Below, in pieces: positions 1-7,579 of a stretch of DNA of 33,386 nucleotides. The notes under the pieces were generated by a model. It worked only from the letters and a program-made list of their open reading frames with translations, did not search any database and was not told where the DNA came from. The DNA comes from an uncultured Clostridia bacterium. GTDB taxonomy: Bacteria > Bacillota > Clostridia > Christensenellales > UBA1242. Location of the stretch: NCBI GenBank assembly GCA_944384475.1, contig CALWTN010000050.1, forward strand, positions 1 to 33,386, read 5' to 3'. The number at the start of each line of letters is the position of its first letter. Within the stretch, counting starts at the first letter, position 1. Made by a program: the position numbers and the translations under genes.

Positions 1-173
1 ATTGCCAAAATACTGTAAGCGCTGACACCTTGCGACAAAAGATAGGCGATTCTATGAGTCAAAAGCCTTGTTTTTCCACTTCCTGCACCAGCAGTCACCA
101 AAACAGCGCCTTGCGTTTGCAAAAGCGCAATTTGCTGTTCATTATTAAGCAAAGACAAATCAAAATTGTTCAT
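1..173 (-). CDS. pcrA: UvrD/PcrA-type ATP-dependent DNA helicase, N-terminal part only
   Basis: Reading the minus strand from the ATG at 173 gives 57 residues that run off the window edge. They open with a Q-motif-like stretch (LLNNEQQIALLQTQG) followed by the Walker A loop AGAGSGKT at residues 28-35 and then RLLTHRIAYLL, which is the N-terminus of superfamily 1A helicases (PcrA/UvrD/Rep). The family unwinds DNA in repair and in removing proteins from DNA. No Shine-Dalgarno sequence precedes the ATG; instead a -10-like box ends six bases before it (see 180-208). It follows a small unknown gene by 27 bases. PcrA versus another UvrD paralogue cannot be decided from this fragment. Confidence 0.85.
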   Translation of the reverse strand, partial: MNNFDLSLLNNEQQIALLQTQGAVLVTAGAGSGKTRLLTHRIAYLLSQGVSAYSILA

Positions 174-179
174 GCGTTT

Positions 180-208
180 ATTTTAACAAATATAAAAAAT
201 TTAGTAAA
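180..208 (-). promoter_or_regulatory. Predicted leaderless promoter of the pcrA-like gene
   Basis: On the minus strand TTTACT (208-203) and TAAAAT (185-180) are separated by 17 bases, with a TG one base before the -10 (extended -10). Only six bases lie between the -10 and the ATG, so transcription should begin at or next to the start codon. Confidence 0.5.
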
Positions 209-527
209 CCAATTTTTGCTCTCTTCTTTCAAATTCCTGTCTATATCTATTAAACTTTTCAATCACGTCAAGCAAGTATCTTTGCTTTTTATCTTCATCC
301 AACGAGTTGTAAACTTTTAAATCCATCAGTTCGCCGATTGGGTTTAAAGCATCGCTCTCCAAAAGCTGCATAGTTCTTGTTTTAAAAGATTCGTCTTGAG
401 AGGTTGAGATTATTTTAAACTTAACATTTGGGCTAAGCACGGCGTTTGTCTTTTTTATTGAGTTTTCTCCTTTATTCATTAATCTGTTGCGTGCATTTTG
501 CGCAAGCCTTTTAAGTTCTTGATTCAT
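201..527 (-). CDS. Small conserved-looking protein of unknown function, 108 aa
   Basis: I do not recognise a family. The product is charged and predicted mostly helical, with no signal peptide or membrane segment; it ends in a helix rich in Arg, Glu and Gln (KFNRYRQEFERREQKLVY). It has a clear ribosome binding site (AAAGGAGAG, about five bases before the ATG at 527), and its stop codon overlaps the -35 of the next gene, a PcrA/UvrD-type helicase. A functional link to the helicase is possible from position alone, but the helicase seems to have its own promoter. The gene is judged real because of its Shine-Dalgarno sequence, its upstream promoter-like boxes and the lack of a better reading on the other strand. 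Confidence 0.7.
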   Translation of the reverse strand: MNQELKRLAQNARNRLMNKGENSIKKTNAVLSPNVKFKIISTSQDESFKTRTMQLLESDALNPIGELMDLKVYNSLDEDKKQRYLLDVIEKFNRYRQEFERREQKLVY

Positions 528-568
528 TTATCTCTCCTTTTAATTGCCTTTTTTCAGGCGACAAATTT

Positions 569-596
569 AGTTTAAAACATGAGAAAAATAAATCAA
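569..596 (-). promoter_or_regulatory. Possible promoter of the 108-aa gene
   Basis: TTGATT (596-591) and TAAACT (574-569) on the minus strand are 16 bases apart, in the AT-rich gap between the rpsU terminator and the 108-aa gene. The match is moderate. Confidence 0.4.
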
Positions 597-663
597 AATA
601 AAAGCCAGCTAATTTTTGTCGAAAAAATCCGAATAATAAAGCATTTTTTTGTCTTTTAAATAC

Positions 664-694
664 AATAAAAAAACATGGCATAAAACCATGTTTT
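664..694 (-). terminator. Rho-independent terminator of rpsU
   Basis: AAAACATGG (670-678) pairs with CCATGTTTT (686-694) around a 7-base loop, and the minus-strand transcript then runs into a U-rich tract (673-667). It begins about ten bases after the rpsU stop codon. Confidence 0.8.
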
Positions 695-704
695 AAAAAT
701 CATT

Positions 705-887
705 TTAACCTCTTTTTCTAGCGCGTTTTCTTGCAGCTTCTTGCTTGCGTTTTTTTGCAACGCTAGGCTTGTAGTAGGCTTCTTTTTTTCTGATGTCACC
801 AATGATGCCGTCTTTTTGGCATTTTCTTTTAAAGCGTTTAAGTGCGCTTTCCAAACTTTCGTTTTCGCCAACTTTAACCGTAGTCAA
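705..887 (-). CDS. rpsU: 30S ribosomal protein S21
   Basis: The 60-residue product is a small, very basic protein with the S21 hallmarks: an N-terminal VKVGENESLESALKRFKRK segment, a central KKEAYYKP, and a Lys/Arg-rich C-terminus (KKRKQEAARKRARKRG). S21 binds the 3' domain of 16S rRNA near the platform and assists initiation. The start is a TTG at 887; the upstream AGGTGGTGA fits a ribosome binding site and no ATG is available in frame. It has its own near-consensus promoter and terminator, so it is a single-gene unit although it lies directly downstream of mtaB, as in other Bacillota. Confidence 0.95.
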   Translation of the reverse strand: MTTVKVGENESLESALKRFKRKCQKDGIIGDIRKKEAYYKPSVAKKRKQEAARKRARKRG

Positions 888-927
888 CTTATCTCACCAC
901 CTTCTATTTTCAAATTTATGCTTTTTT

Positions 928-956
928 ATTATATTCATTTATCACCGTCATGTCAA
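928..956 (-). promoter_or_regulatory. Strong sigma-A promoter of rpsU
   Basis: TTGACA (956-951) and TATAAT (933-928) on the minus strand, 17 bases apart: a perfect consensus match just beyond the mtaB stop codon. Confidence 0.9.
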
Positions 957-960
957 GCAT

Positions 961-2187
961 TTACGCCAAATTTGCAAACGCCAATTTTTTGTTGCCGCCA
1001 GTTATGTTTACATCCACGATATCACCCACATTGCAAATGGCGTCTATTTCGCATTTTATGTAATTTTCTGTGAAACCATAACTTTTGCCATTTACAACTT
1101 CTTCAATAAGCACCCTGCCGAACTTGTTTTGTTTAATAAAATCGCATCTTAATTTTTCATCTAGTTTTTTTAACTTGTCCGCACGCATCTTTTTAACTGA
1201 AAAATCCAAATCTTTTTTCCTAGAAGCCACCGTGCCTTCTCTATGCGAATATGGGAATATGTGCAACCCTGCAAAAGCAATTTTTTTAATAAATTGCTGC
1301 GTTTGATCAAATTCCTCTTCGCTCTCTTCTGGAAAACCGACAATAACATCAGTTGTGATTGACGCAGAAGGAAAATATTTACTAATAAGCCTGCACGTTT
1401 TTTCAAACTCGCATGTTGTATAGCGTCTGTTCATGCGTTTAAGCACGCTGTCAGATCCACTTTGAAGCGAAAGATGAAAATGCGGACAAAAATTTTTAAG
1501 CTTGCTGAGTCCTTTAATAAACTCCTCGTCTGCAATCACCTCTTCCATAGATGAAAGCCGCATGCGCAAATTAAATTTATCGAGCTCTTGCAACAGCGGC
1601 AAAAGCCCAAGTTTTCCGTCAATTCTAAAATCGGAAAGATTTATGCCCGTAAGCACAATTTCTTTGATGCTGTCATCAAGGCTTTTTACTTCCTCCAAAA
1701 TTGAGTTTAAATCTCTCGACCTGCTCCGTCCTCTCAAATACGGAATAATGCAATATGAGCAAAAATTATTGCACCCATCTTGCACTTTTATGTATGCACG
1801 TGTTCTTGATTGAAGAGCAAACTCCTCTTGCTGATATTGTTTTGGCACATCGTCAATTTGCACTCCGCTTGAGAGAAGCGCAATTTTATTTTTGCCAGCC
1901 ACGCCTTTTATAAGCTCCGCCTTGCCTAAAAACTGACTAGGATTGTTTTGAGCCGCACATCCGCAAATATATATCTTTGCATCTGGATTTAATTTTTTGC
2001 ATCTTGCAATCATCTGCCTAGATTTTTTTTCGGCCTCGCTTGTGACTGCACATGTGTTTATTACATACGCATCTGCCTTTTCTAAAATATCGCTAACTTC
2101 CCAGCCTTTTTGCTTAAAAATGTTTAAAAGGCTGTCGCTTTCATATTTGTTGACTTTGCACCCCAAAGTTAAAACGCAAACTTTCAT
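961..2187 (-). CDS. mtaB: tRNA t6A37 methylthiotransferase MtaB
   Basis: MtaB adds a methylthio group to N6-threonylcarbamoyladenosine at position 37 of ANN-decoding tRNAs, using two iron-sulfur clusters and radical SAM chemistry. The sequence shows the MtaB signature LGCKVN at the N-terminus, further N-terminal cluster cysteines (NTCAVTSEAEKK and CGCAAQ), the radical-SAM CxxxCxxC as CNNFCSYC, and a C-terminal TRAM-like domain. The ATG at 2187 is preferred over an in-frame GTG at 2196: AGGTGG lies five bases before the ATG and overlaps the rsmE stop codon. The product is 408 aa, of normal length. It is cotranscribed with rsmE. TsaD, encoded at 8782-9834, belongs to the complex that makes its t6A substrate. 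Confidence 0.93.
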   Translation of the reverse strand: MKVCVLTLGCKVNKYESDSLLNIFKQKGWEVSDILEKADAYVINTCAVTSEAEKKSRQMIARCKKLNPDAKIYICGCAAQNNPSQFLGKAELIKGVAGKNKIALLSSGVQIDDVPKQYQQEEFALQSRTRAYIKVQDGCNNFCSYCIIPYLRGRSRSRDLNSILEEVKSLDDSIKEIVLTGINLSDFRIDGKLGLLPLLQELDKFNLRMRLSSMEEVIADEEFIKGLSKLKNFCPHFHLSLQSGSDSVLKRMNRRYTTCEFEKTCRLISKYFPSASITTDVIVGFPEESEEEFDQTQQFIKKIAFAGLHIFPYSHREGTVASRKKDLDFSVKKMRADKLKKLDEKLRCDFIKQNKFGRVLIEEVVNGKSYGFTENYIKCEIDAICNVGDIVDVNITGGNKKLAFANLA

Positions 2188-2196
2188 GCTCGCCAC

Positions 2197-2898
2197 CTAG
2201 TTGCCTGAAAACAAACTGGCAATTCCTGAAAGCAAAATTGCCGCCGTCTCAGCCCTTAAAATTCTGTTGCCAAGCGAAATGTTTTGGGGTTTGGTTTGCA
2301 AAATTTGCGCTTTTTCTTGTGCCGAAAATCCGCCTTCGCACCCCACCAAAATTGCAATATCTTTTGCAGTTTTTAAAACTGAAAAATCAAACTCTTCGCC
2401 CTCACGCTCGTTGGCAAAAAGTTTTACTTTATGCTGCGCAAACCTCTCAAGCATTTCACTAAACGAAATTAACCTTATTTTCATAAAGTCCGCACGCTCG
2501 CATTGTTTGGTTGCGCTTTCTATAATTTTTTGATATCTAATTATTTTTTCGCCCTTTAATTTCATGGTTGAAAATTGGCTTTCGAAAATAAATAAATTTT
2601 TAATTCCCAATTCAACAGCTTTTTGCACAACAAGTTCCAACTTTTCTCTTTTTATCGCAGAAATAAATAGCGAAATATTGTTTTTTGCATTATTTTTATT
2701 ATTTTTTTTGCTTTTTACGCTTAAAAATGCAATATTTTTGTCAATTTTAATAATTTGGCATAGATAGTCACAGCCATCGCCATTGATGACAGTCACCTCA
2801 TCGCCAACATTTAAACGCAAAACATTGCGAAGATGAGTTAACTCTTCGCCTTCAATTATTGCATGCTCTTTTTCAATTTTTCCAATAAATCTTTTCAC
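2197..2898 (-). CDS. rsmE: 16S rRNA m3U1498 methyltransferase RsmE
   Basis: RsmE methylates N3 of U1498 in helix 44 of 16S rRNA. The 233-residue product has the N-terminal PUA-like part (HLRNVLRLNVGDEV) and the C-terminal SPOUT knot with the SAM-binding signature GCEGGFSAQE followed by SLGNRILRAETA. The start is GTG at 2898 with no Shine-Dalgarno sequence; a promoter (TTGCCA, 17 bases, TAAACT) ends six bases before it, so the mRNA may be leaderless. The gene lies beyond a terminator that closes the dnaJ operon. In B. subtilis prmA sits between dnaJ and rsmE; it is absent here. Confidence 0.93.
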   Translation of the reverse strand: MKRFIGKIEKEHAIIEGEELTHLRNVLRLNVGDEVTVINGDGCDYLCQIIKIDKNIAFLSVKSKKNNKNNAKNNISLFISAIKREKLELVVQKAVELGIKNLFIFESQFSTMKLKGEKIIRYQKIIESATKQCERADFMKIRLISFSEMLERFAQHKVKLFANEREGEEFDFSVLKTAKDIAILVGCEGGFSAQEKAQILQTKPQNISLGNRILRAETAAILLSGIASLFSGN

Positions 2899-2904
2899 GC
2901 AATT

Positions 2905-2933
2905 AGTTTACAACAAAAAAAGTGAAATGGCAA
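2905..2933 (-). promoter_or_regulatory. Predicted leaderless promoter of rsmE-mtaB
   Basis: TTGCCA (2933-2928) and TAAACT (2910-2905), 17 bases apart on the minus strand, end six bases before the rsmE GTG. The -35 lies in the loop and inner stem of the dnaJ terminator, so rsmE can be transcribed independently of the heat-shock operon. Confidence 0.55.
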
Positions 2934-2943
2934 CACATTTCAC
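2914..2943 (-). terminator. Rho-independent terminator of the heat-shock operon
   Basis: GTGAAATG (2922-2929) pairs with CATTTCAC (2936-2943) around a 6-base loop; the minus-strand transcript continues into seven U residues (2921-2915). The stem overlaps the dnaJ stop codon. Confidence 0.85.
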
Positions 2944-4049
2944 CTTTTTGAAAGAAAGTTTTGATATTTTGAATATGCCTTTGGATCAATTTTTGAATTG
3001 AGCTCTTCCAGCAATTTTTTAGTTGATTTATCTAAGCTCTTTGGAGGCTCGGCTTTTATTGAAACAAGCATGTCGCCATAGGACTCTCTATTTAAAATTT
3101 TAACGCCTTTGTTTTTAAGCCTCATCACTGTGCCTGACGGTGTGAGTTCTGGAATTGTGAGAGTGTATGGCCCTTTCAGAGTTGGGATTTCAACCTTTAC
3201 GCCAAGCAAGGCTTGCGTGAAAGGAATATAAAGGTCAAGATAAATGTCGTTGCCCTTTCGCACCAAAATTTTGTGCGGCGCAACTGATATGCGAATATTT
3301 AAATCGCCATTTATGCCATCACGAATTGGCGCATTGCCCTCGCCACGCATTTTAAGCATTTGTCCGTCATCAATGCCTGCCGGCACTTTGACATCAACTG
3401 TTTTAACAATTTTTTGGTAGCCCTTTCCGCCACACTTATCACATTTAACTTTAACAACCTTGCCTGTTGCATTGCAGGTTGTGCAGCCTGTCTCTCTAAT
3501 GGTTGTGCCAAACATGGTGTTTTGTTGAAAGCGAACCCTGCCGCTGCCATGGCAATCTGGGCAGACAGAATATTCTTTGCCGTCCTTTGCGCCAGTGCCA
3601 TTGCAAGCCGAACATTTTTCAATTTTAGAAAACGAAATGCTTTTTTCAACGCCAAAAGCAGCTTCTTCAAACGAAATGGACAAATTTACAAAGATATCTT
3701 CGCCCTTTTCCATAACTCTGCCTCTTGCGCCACCCCGCCCAAAAGAAGAGAATATGTCGGAAAATATATCGCTAAATCCGCCGCCAAAGAAATCGCCAAA
3801 GCCGCCCGCTCCGCCGCCACCAAATTGTGGCCCATCGGCAGAGCCAAACTGATCATAGTTGGCACGCTTTTTGTCATCGCCAAGCACTTCGTATGCTTCG
3901 TTGATATCTTTAAATTTTTCGGCAGCTTCGGGTGTTTTGTTGACGTCTGGATGATATTTTTTTGCAAGACGACGATATGCGGACTTAATTTCGTCCGCAC
4001 TCGCATTCTTTTCAACACCTAAAATTTGATAGTAATCTTTATTTGCCAT
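2940..4049 (-). CDS. dnaJ: Chaperone protein DnaJ (Hsp40)
   Basis: DnaJ delivers unfolded substrates to DnaK and stimulates its ATPase. Domains in order: J domain (residues 1-67, with HPD at 33-35), a Gly/Phe-rich linker (about 68-110), four zinc-binding repeats (CSACNGTG, CPDCHGSG, CTTCNATG, CDKCGGKG), and the C-terminal substrate-binding domains. The third repeat has Ala in place of its first Gly; all eight cysteines are present. Length 369 aa is normal. AGGAG precedes the ATG by 11 bases. It is the last gene of hrcA-grpE-dnaK-dnaJ, 17 bases after dnaK, and is closed by a terminator. Confidence 0.97.
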   Translation of the reverse strand: MANKDYYQILGVEKNASADEIKSAYRRLAKKYHPDVNKTPEAAEKFKDINEAYEVLGDDKKRANYDQFGSADGPQFGGGGAGGFGDFFGGGFSDIFSDIFSSFGRGGARGRVMEKGEDIFVNLSISFEEAAFGVEKSISFSKIEKCSACNGTGAKDGKEYSVCPDCHGSGRVRFQQNTMFGTTIRETGCTTCNATGKVVKVKCDKCGGKGYQKIVKTVDVKVPAGIDDGQMLKMRGEGNAPIRDGINGDLNIRISVAPHKILVRKGNDIYLDLYIPFTQALLGVKVEIPTLKGPYTLTIPELTPSGTVMRLKNKGVKILNRESYGDMLVSIKAEPPKSLDKSTKKLLEELNSKIDPKAYSKYQNFLSKR

Positions 4050-4066
4050 TAAAATTTAAACTCCTA

Positions 4067-5896
4067 TTAGTTATCAACAACAACCTCTGGGTCTGAACCA
4101 TCGCCATTATTATTGCCGTTGGTTGTGCCATTGTTTGCATCAGCTCCAGCGTTTGCGCCTGCCGCTTGATACATCTTGCTTACAATGCCGTTTGAAACAT
4201 TTGTAAGAGTGTCGATTGCTTTTTTAACAACTTCCATATCTTCGCTTGTTTGCGATTTCTTTGCATCCTCGATGGCATCTTGCAATTTTTTCTTGTCGTC
4301 ATCATTAAGTTTGTCGCCGCTGTCCTTAATCATCTTTTCAAGCCCATAGATCAAATTGTCAAGGTTGTTTTTGGCTTCAACAAGTTCTTTTCTCTTCTTG
4401 TCTTCCTCAGCATGAGCCTCCGCTTCTTTGATTGCTTTCTGAATATCCTCTTCTTTAAGGTTTGATGAAGCAGTGATTGTGATGTTTTGCTCCTTATTTG
4501 TTCCCAAATCTTTTGCCGAAACTTTGACAATGCCGTTTGCGTCAATATCAAATGTCACTTCAATTTGAGGCACGCCTCTTGGTGCAGGTGGAATGTCGGT
4601 AAGTTGGAACCTGCCAAGCGTTTTATTTTGAGCTGCAAATTCTCTTTCACCTTGCAAAACGTGAATGTCAACGCCAGGTTGGTTATCCGCAGCGGTTGAG
4701 AAAATTTGAGATTTTCTTGTAGGAATTGTGGTGTTTCTTTCAATAAGTTTTGTAAACACTCCGCCCAAAGTTTCAATTCCAAGTGAAAGCGGTGTTACGT
4801 CCAAAAGCAGCACATCTTTGACCTCGCCGCCAAGCACACCCGCTTGAATAGCAGCACCGATTGCAACGCATTCATCTGGGTTGATGCCTTTGTATGGCTC
4901 TTTGCCAGTGTAAGATTTAACTGCCTCAAACACAGCAGGAATTCTTGTTGATCCACCAACCAAAATAACTTTGTTGATATCAGAAGTTGAGAGTTTAGCG
5001 TCCTTCAAAGCACGTTTGCAGCATTCGATTGTTTCCTTAACCAAATCTTCAGTCAGCGAATCAAACTTAGCACGGCTGAGTTCATATTCCATATGTTTAG
5101 GGCCGTTTGCATCGGCTGAGATGAATGGAAGTGAAATTGTGGTTTTTGGAGTTGCAGAAAGATCAATCTTTGCCTTTTCTGCGGCTTCTTTAAGCCTTTG
5201 CATAGCAAGTTTATCCTTGCTTAAATCAGTTCCATTTTCCTTTTTGAATTCTTCAACCAAAAGGTCGATGATTCTGTTATCAAAGTCATCTCCGCCCAAA
5301 CGAGTGTTTCCGTTTGTTGAAAGCACTTCAAACACGCCGTCACCGATTTCCAAAATTGAAACATCAAATGTTCCGCCACCAAGGTCGTAAACAAGAATTT
5401 TTTGATTGTTGTTTTCGCCTTTGTCTAAGCCGTATGCAAGTGCTGCGGCGGTTGGCTCGTTGATGATTCTTAAAACTTCCAAACCTGCAATTTTGCCTGC
5501 ATCTTTGGTTGCTTGACGCTGAGAGTCGTTAAAGTATGCCGGCACGGTGATAACCGCCTGAGTTACCGGCGAGCCGATGTAGCTTTCTGCGTCCGCTTTA
5601 AGTTTTGAAAGAATCATGGCCGAAATTTCTTGTGGAGAATATTCTTTTCCACCCAATTTAGCCTTAAAATTTGTGCCCATCTCACGTTTGATAGACATGA
5701 TTGTGTTGTCGCTGTTGACAACCGCTTGGCGTTTAGCCACCTTGCCCACAAGGCGCTCGCCTTCTTTTGTGACAGCCACAACTGATGGCGTTGTTCTGTC
5801 GCCTTCTGCGTTGGCAATAACGGTTGGCTTGCCGCCTTCCATAACAGCCACACAAGAGTTTGTTGTTCCAAGGTCAATACCAATAATTTTTCCCAT
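4067..5896 (-). CDS. dnaK: Chaperone protein DnaK (Hsp70)
   Basis: DnaK is the ATP-driven cytoplasmic Hsp70. The start is set by AGGAGG (5910-5905) before ATG 5896, giving MGKIIGIDLGTTNSCVAV, the canonical Hsp70 opening with the phosphate-binding loop; an upstream in-frame start at 5923 would lie inside grpE. The nucleotide-binding domain has VYDLGGGTFDVS and VGGSTRIPAV, and the substrate-binding domain follows a DVLLLDVTPLSLGIET linker. The C-terminus is an Asn/Gly/Asp-rich tail. Length 609 aa is normal. The ribosome binding site lies within the last codons of grpE, so the two are probably translationally coupled. Confidence 0.98.
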   Translation of the reverse strand: MGKIIGIDLGTTNSCVAVMEGGKPTVIANAEGDRTTPSVVAVTKEGERLVGKVAKRQAVVNSDNTIMSIKREMGTNFKAKLGGKEYSPQEISAMILSKLKADAESYIGSPVTQAVITVPAYFNDSQRQATKDAGKIAGLEVLRIINEPTAAALAYGLDKGENNNQKILVYDLGGGTFDVSILEIGDGVFEVLSTNGNTRLGGDDFDNRIIDLLVEEFKKENGTDLSKDKLAMQRLKEAAEKAKIDLSATPKTTISLPFISADANGPKHMEYELSRAKFDSLTEDLVKETIECCKRALKDAKLSTSDINKVILVGGSTRIPAVFEAVKSYTGKEPYKGINPDECVAIGAAIQAGVLGGEVKDVLLLDVTPLSLGIETLGGVFTKLIERNTTIPTRKSQIFSTAADNQPGVDIHVLQGEREFAAQNKTLGRFQLTDIPPAPRGVPQIEVTFDIDANGIVKVSAKDLGTNKEQNITITASSNLKEEDIQKAIKEAEAHAEEDKKRKELVEAKNNLDNLIYGLEKMIKDSGDKLNDDDKKKLQDAIEDAKKSQTSEDMEVVKKAIDTLTNVSNGIVSKMYQAAGANAGADANNGTTNGNNNGDGSDPEVVVDN

Positions 5897-5900
5897 AATT

Positions 5901-6437
5901 TTAATCCTCCTTTTTGTTGACAATGACTTTTGAATATCTTATAACTCTGTCATTATATTTATATCCTGCTTGGTATTCATCCAAGATGATATCATTAGGT
6001 TTTTTTTCATCGCACATAACTGCGATTGCGTTGTGCAAATTTGGATCATAGTTTTGCCCTACACTTTGAATTTTTTGCACACCAAGTTTTTCAAGCGCTT
6101 GCAAAATGTTATGCTCAATCATTTCAACGCCTTGCAAAACTTTTTCGTCAGTGATCGATTGTTTGGCAACTTTAAAAGTGTCCAAACAAGGCAAAAATGC
6201 TTCGATAACACCAATTTCACCGTCTTCTTTTGCCTTTTTTATTTCAAAAAAGGTTCGTTTGCGATAGTTTTCAAATTCGGCTTGCAGCCTTTTTGCCATT
6301 TCTAAATATTCATTTGCCTTATCTTGATTGCAAGTGCACTGCCCATCTTCATGCTGGCAGGAGCAATCTTTTTTATCATGCTCTTCGCAATGCTTTTCGC
6401 ATTTGTTTTGGCAACTTTGTTTTTGCTTTTCTTTCAA
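5901..6437 (-). CDS. grpE: Nucleotide exchange factor GrpE with Cys/His-rich N-terminal extension
   Basis: GrpE releases ADP from DnaK. Residues about 40-178 form a typical GrpE: a long coiled-coil helix (EYLEMAKRLQAEFENYRKRT) and the C-terminal beta domain ending in GYKYNDRVIRYSKVIV. The first 36 residues are unusual: seven cysteines (9, 13, 17, 25, 27, 34, 36) and three histidines (16, 20, 29), where most GrpE proteins have an acidic disordered tail. This could bind metal or sense redox state, but that is inference. The start is TTG at 6437, overlapping the hrcA stop as TTGA, with GGAGGAG upstream inside hrcA. If translation began further in, the extension would be lost, but no better start is apparent. 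Confidence 0.93.
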   Translation of the reverse strand: MKEKQKQSCQNKCEKHCEEHDKKDCSCQHEDGQCTCNQDKANEYLEMAKRLQAEFENYRKRTFFEIKKAKEDGEIGVIEAFLPCLDTFKVAKQSITDEKVLQGVEMIEHNILQALEKLGVQKIQSVGQNYDPNLHNAIAVMCDEKKPNDIILDEYQAGYKYNDRVIRYSKVIVNKKED

Positions 6438-7432
6438 GTTCCGTCTCCTCCTTTGATGTTTTCAAGTTCATCGGCAAGCAGTTTAAGTGCGCCGCTAACC
6501 ACGCCATAGTCCATGCGCTGCGGCCCGATAACACCCACCGAAAGTTCGATGCCGCCCATTTTTATAGGCAGTTTTACAACCGAAACATCATCCTCGTCTT
6601 CAGCCACCGAAACAACAATTTCTTCTTCGTCTGGATTGGTTTGCAACACTTCGATAAGCTCATCTTCATCTTCCAGCACTTTAAAAATGTTCTTTGCTTT
6701 TTCAATTTCGCCGCTTTCCAAAAGTTTGACCGCTCCACTTTTTTGAATATCCAAAAGTTTGCGGTTGTTGAAGCGTTTAAGCCCGCTCACCAAGCAATCG
6801 ACAATGTTTTGAAATTCTTTAATTTCATCGGTAAGCCCGCCTTCTTCAAACTGCTCCGTCATCTGTGCGATGGTTTTGCCAACAAAATGCTTTTTGAAGT
6901 ATCTGCCAGCGTCATCGCATTCACGCTTGGTTGCAGAGATGTTCAGCCTTTCGTTGATGTAGCCTGCATTAGTTCCAATCAGCACCAACACTTCTTGGCT
7001 GAGCAGCGGAATTATTTGAAAATCTTGCAAAATCAAATTTTCAACTCCGCTTGCCATAACAACAGTTGGATAGTTGGTTGCCTGCCCTATAACTTTTGCA
7101 ATCTGCGAAATTAAATCAGCAAGAGATGAAGTTTTTTGCTCAATCAGCCCCCTGATTTTTTCAAGCTCGCTGTTTGTGGCTTTAAAGTTTGAAAGCATGC
7201 CGTCAACATAAAAGCGATAGCCCTGCGCCGTTGGCACACGCCCACCAGAAGTATGAAGTTGCCTTAAAAAACCCATAGCCTCCAAAGCGTTAAGCTCGCT
7301 TCTAAGCGTTGCGGTTGAACAATCGAGATTTGCAATATTTTTAAGCCCGCCGCTGGTTATTGGACAGCAAGATGCAATATAATCTTCAATGGCAAGCCTT
7401 AAAATTTGTTGTTTTCGCTGTGAAAGTTGCAT
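6434..7432 (-). CDS. hrcA: Heat-inducible transcription repressor HrcA
   Basis: HrcA represses class I heat-shock genes by binding CIRCE and depends on GroE for activity. The 332-aa product has an N-terminal winged helix-turn-helix (LSQRKQQILRLAIEDYI, then STATLRSELNALEAMGFL and SGGRVPTAQGYRFYVD) and the family's GAF-like C-terminal domain (ELSVGVIGPQRMDYGVVSGAL). It is the first gene of the operon, directly downstream of a consensus promoter and CIRCE operator, so it represses itself. AAGGAG lies five bases before the ATG. Confidence 0.97.
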   Translation of the reverse strand: MQLSQRKQQILRLAIEDYIASCCPITSGGLKNIANLDCSTATLRSELNALEAMGFLRQLHTSGGRVPTAQGYRFYVDGMLSNFKATNSELEKIRGLIEQKTSSLADLISQIAKVIGQATNYPTVVMASGVENLILQDFQIIPLLSQEVLVLIGTNAGYINERLNISATKRECDDAGRYFKKHFVGKTIAQMTEQFEEGGLTDEIKEFQNIVDCLVSGLKRFNNRKLLDIQKSGAVKLLESGEIEKAKNIFKVLEDEDELIEVLQTNPDEEEIVVSVAEDEDDVSVVKLPIKMGGIELSVGVIGPQRMDYGVVSGALKLLADELENIKGGDGT

Positions 7433-7447
7433 TCAAACTCCTTAAAG

Positions 7448-7474
7448 TTGGCACTCTCGACTTTTAAGTGCTAG
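7448..7474. promoter_or_regulatory. CIRCE operator (HrcA binding site)
   Basis: TTGGCACTC (7448-7456) and AAGTGCTAG (7466-7474) form an inverted repeat with the diagnostic 9-base spacer. On the minus strand the half sites match the TTAGCACTC/GAGTGCTAA consensus at 7 and 8 of 9 bases. It covers the predicted transcription start of hrcA. Confidence 0.93.
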
Positions 7475-7478
7475 CACT

Positions 7479-7507
7479 ATTATATGCAGAACAAAAAAAT
7501 ATGTCAA
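7479..7507 (-). promoter_or_regulatory. Sigma-A promoter of the hrcA operon
   Basis: TTGACA (7507-7502), 17 bases, TATAAT (7484-7479) on the minus strand: a perfect consensus. The start point falls in the CIRCE element, consistent with repression by HrcA. Confidence 0.93.
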
Positions 7508-7579
7508 CCAAAAATGACATATTTTTAAAAATTTTTTTTAAATATTTTTGCTAAATATTTTACATATATATTATATATT

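Noticed and set aside
656..871. A 71-codon minus-strand frame overlapping rpsU
   Set aside because: Out-of-frame shadow of S21; it runs through the rpsU terminator.
3360..4022. Long plus-strand open frame (220 codons) opposite dnaJ
   Set aside because: Mirror of dnaJ codons; no ribosome binding site and low-complexity Ala/Phe content.
6230..7114. 294-codon plus-strand open frame opposite grpE and hrcA
   Set aside because: Antisense shadow: the opposite strand encodes unmistakable GrpE and HrcA with CIRCE and promoter.
7540..7579. AT-rich repeats after the U32 gene as a terminator
   Set aside because: AAATATTT-type pairings are possible but the stem has almost no GC and no distinct U tract; not supportable.
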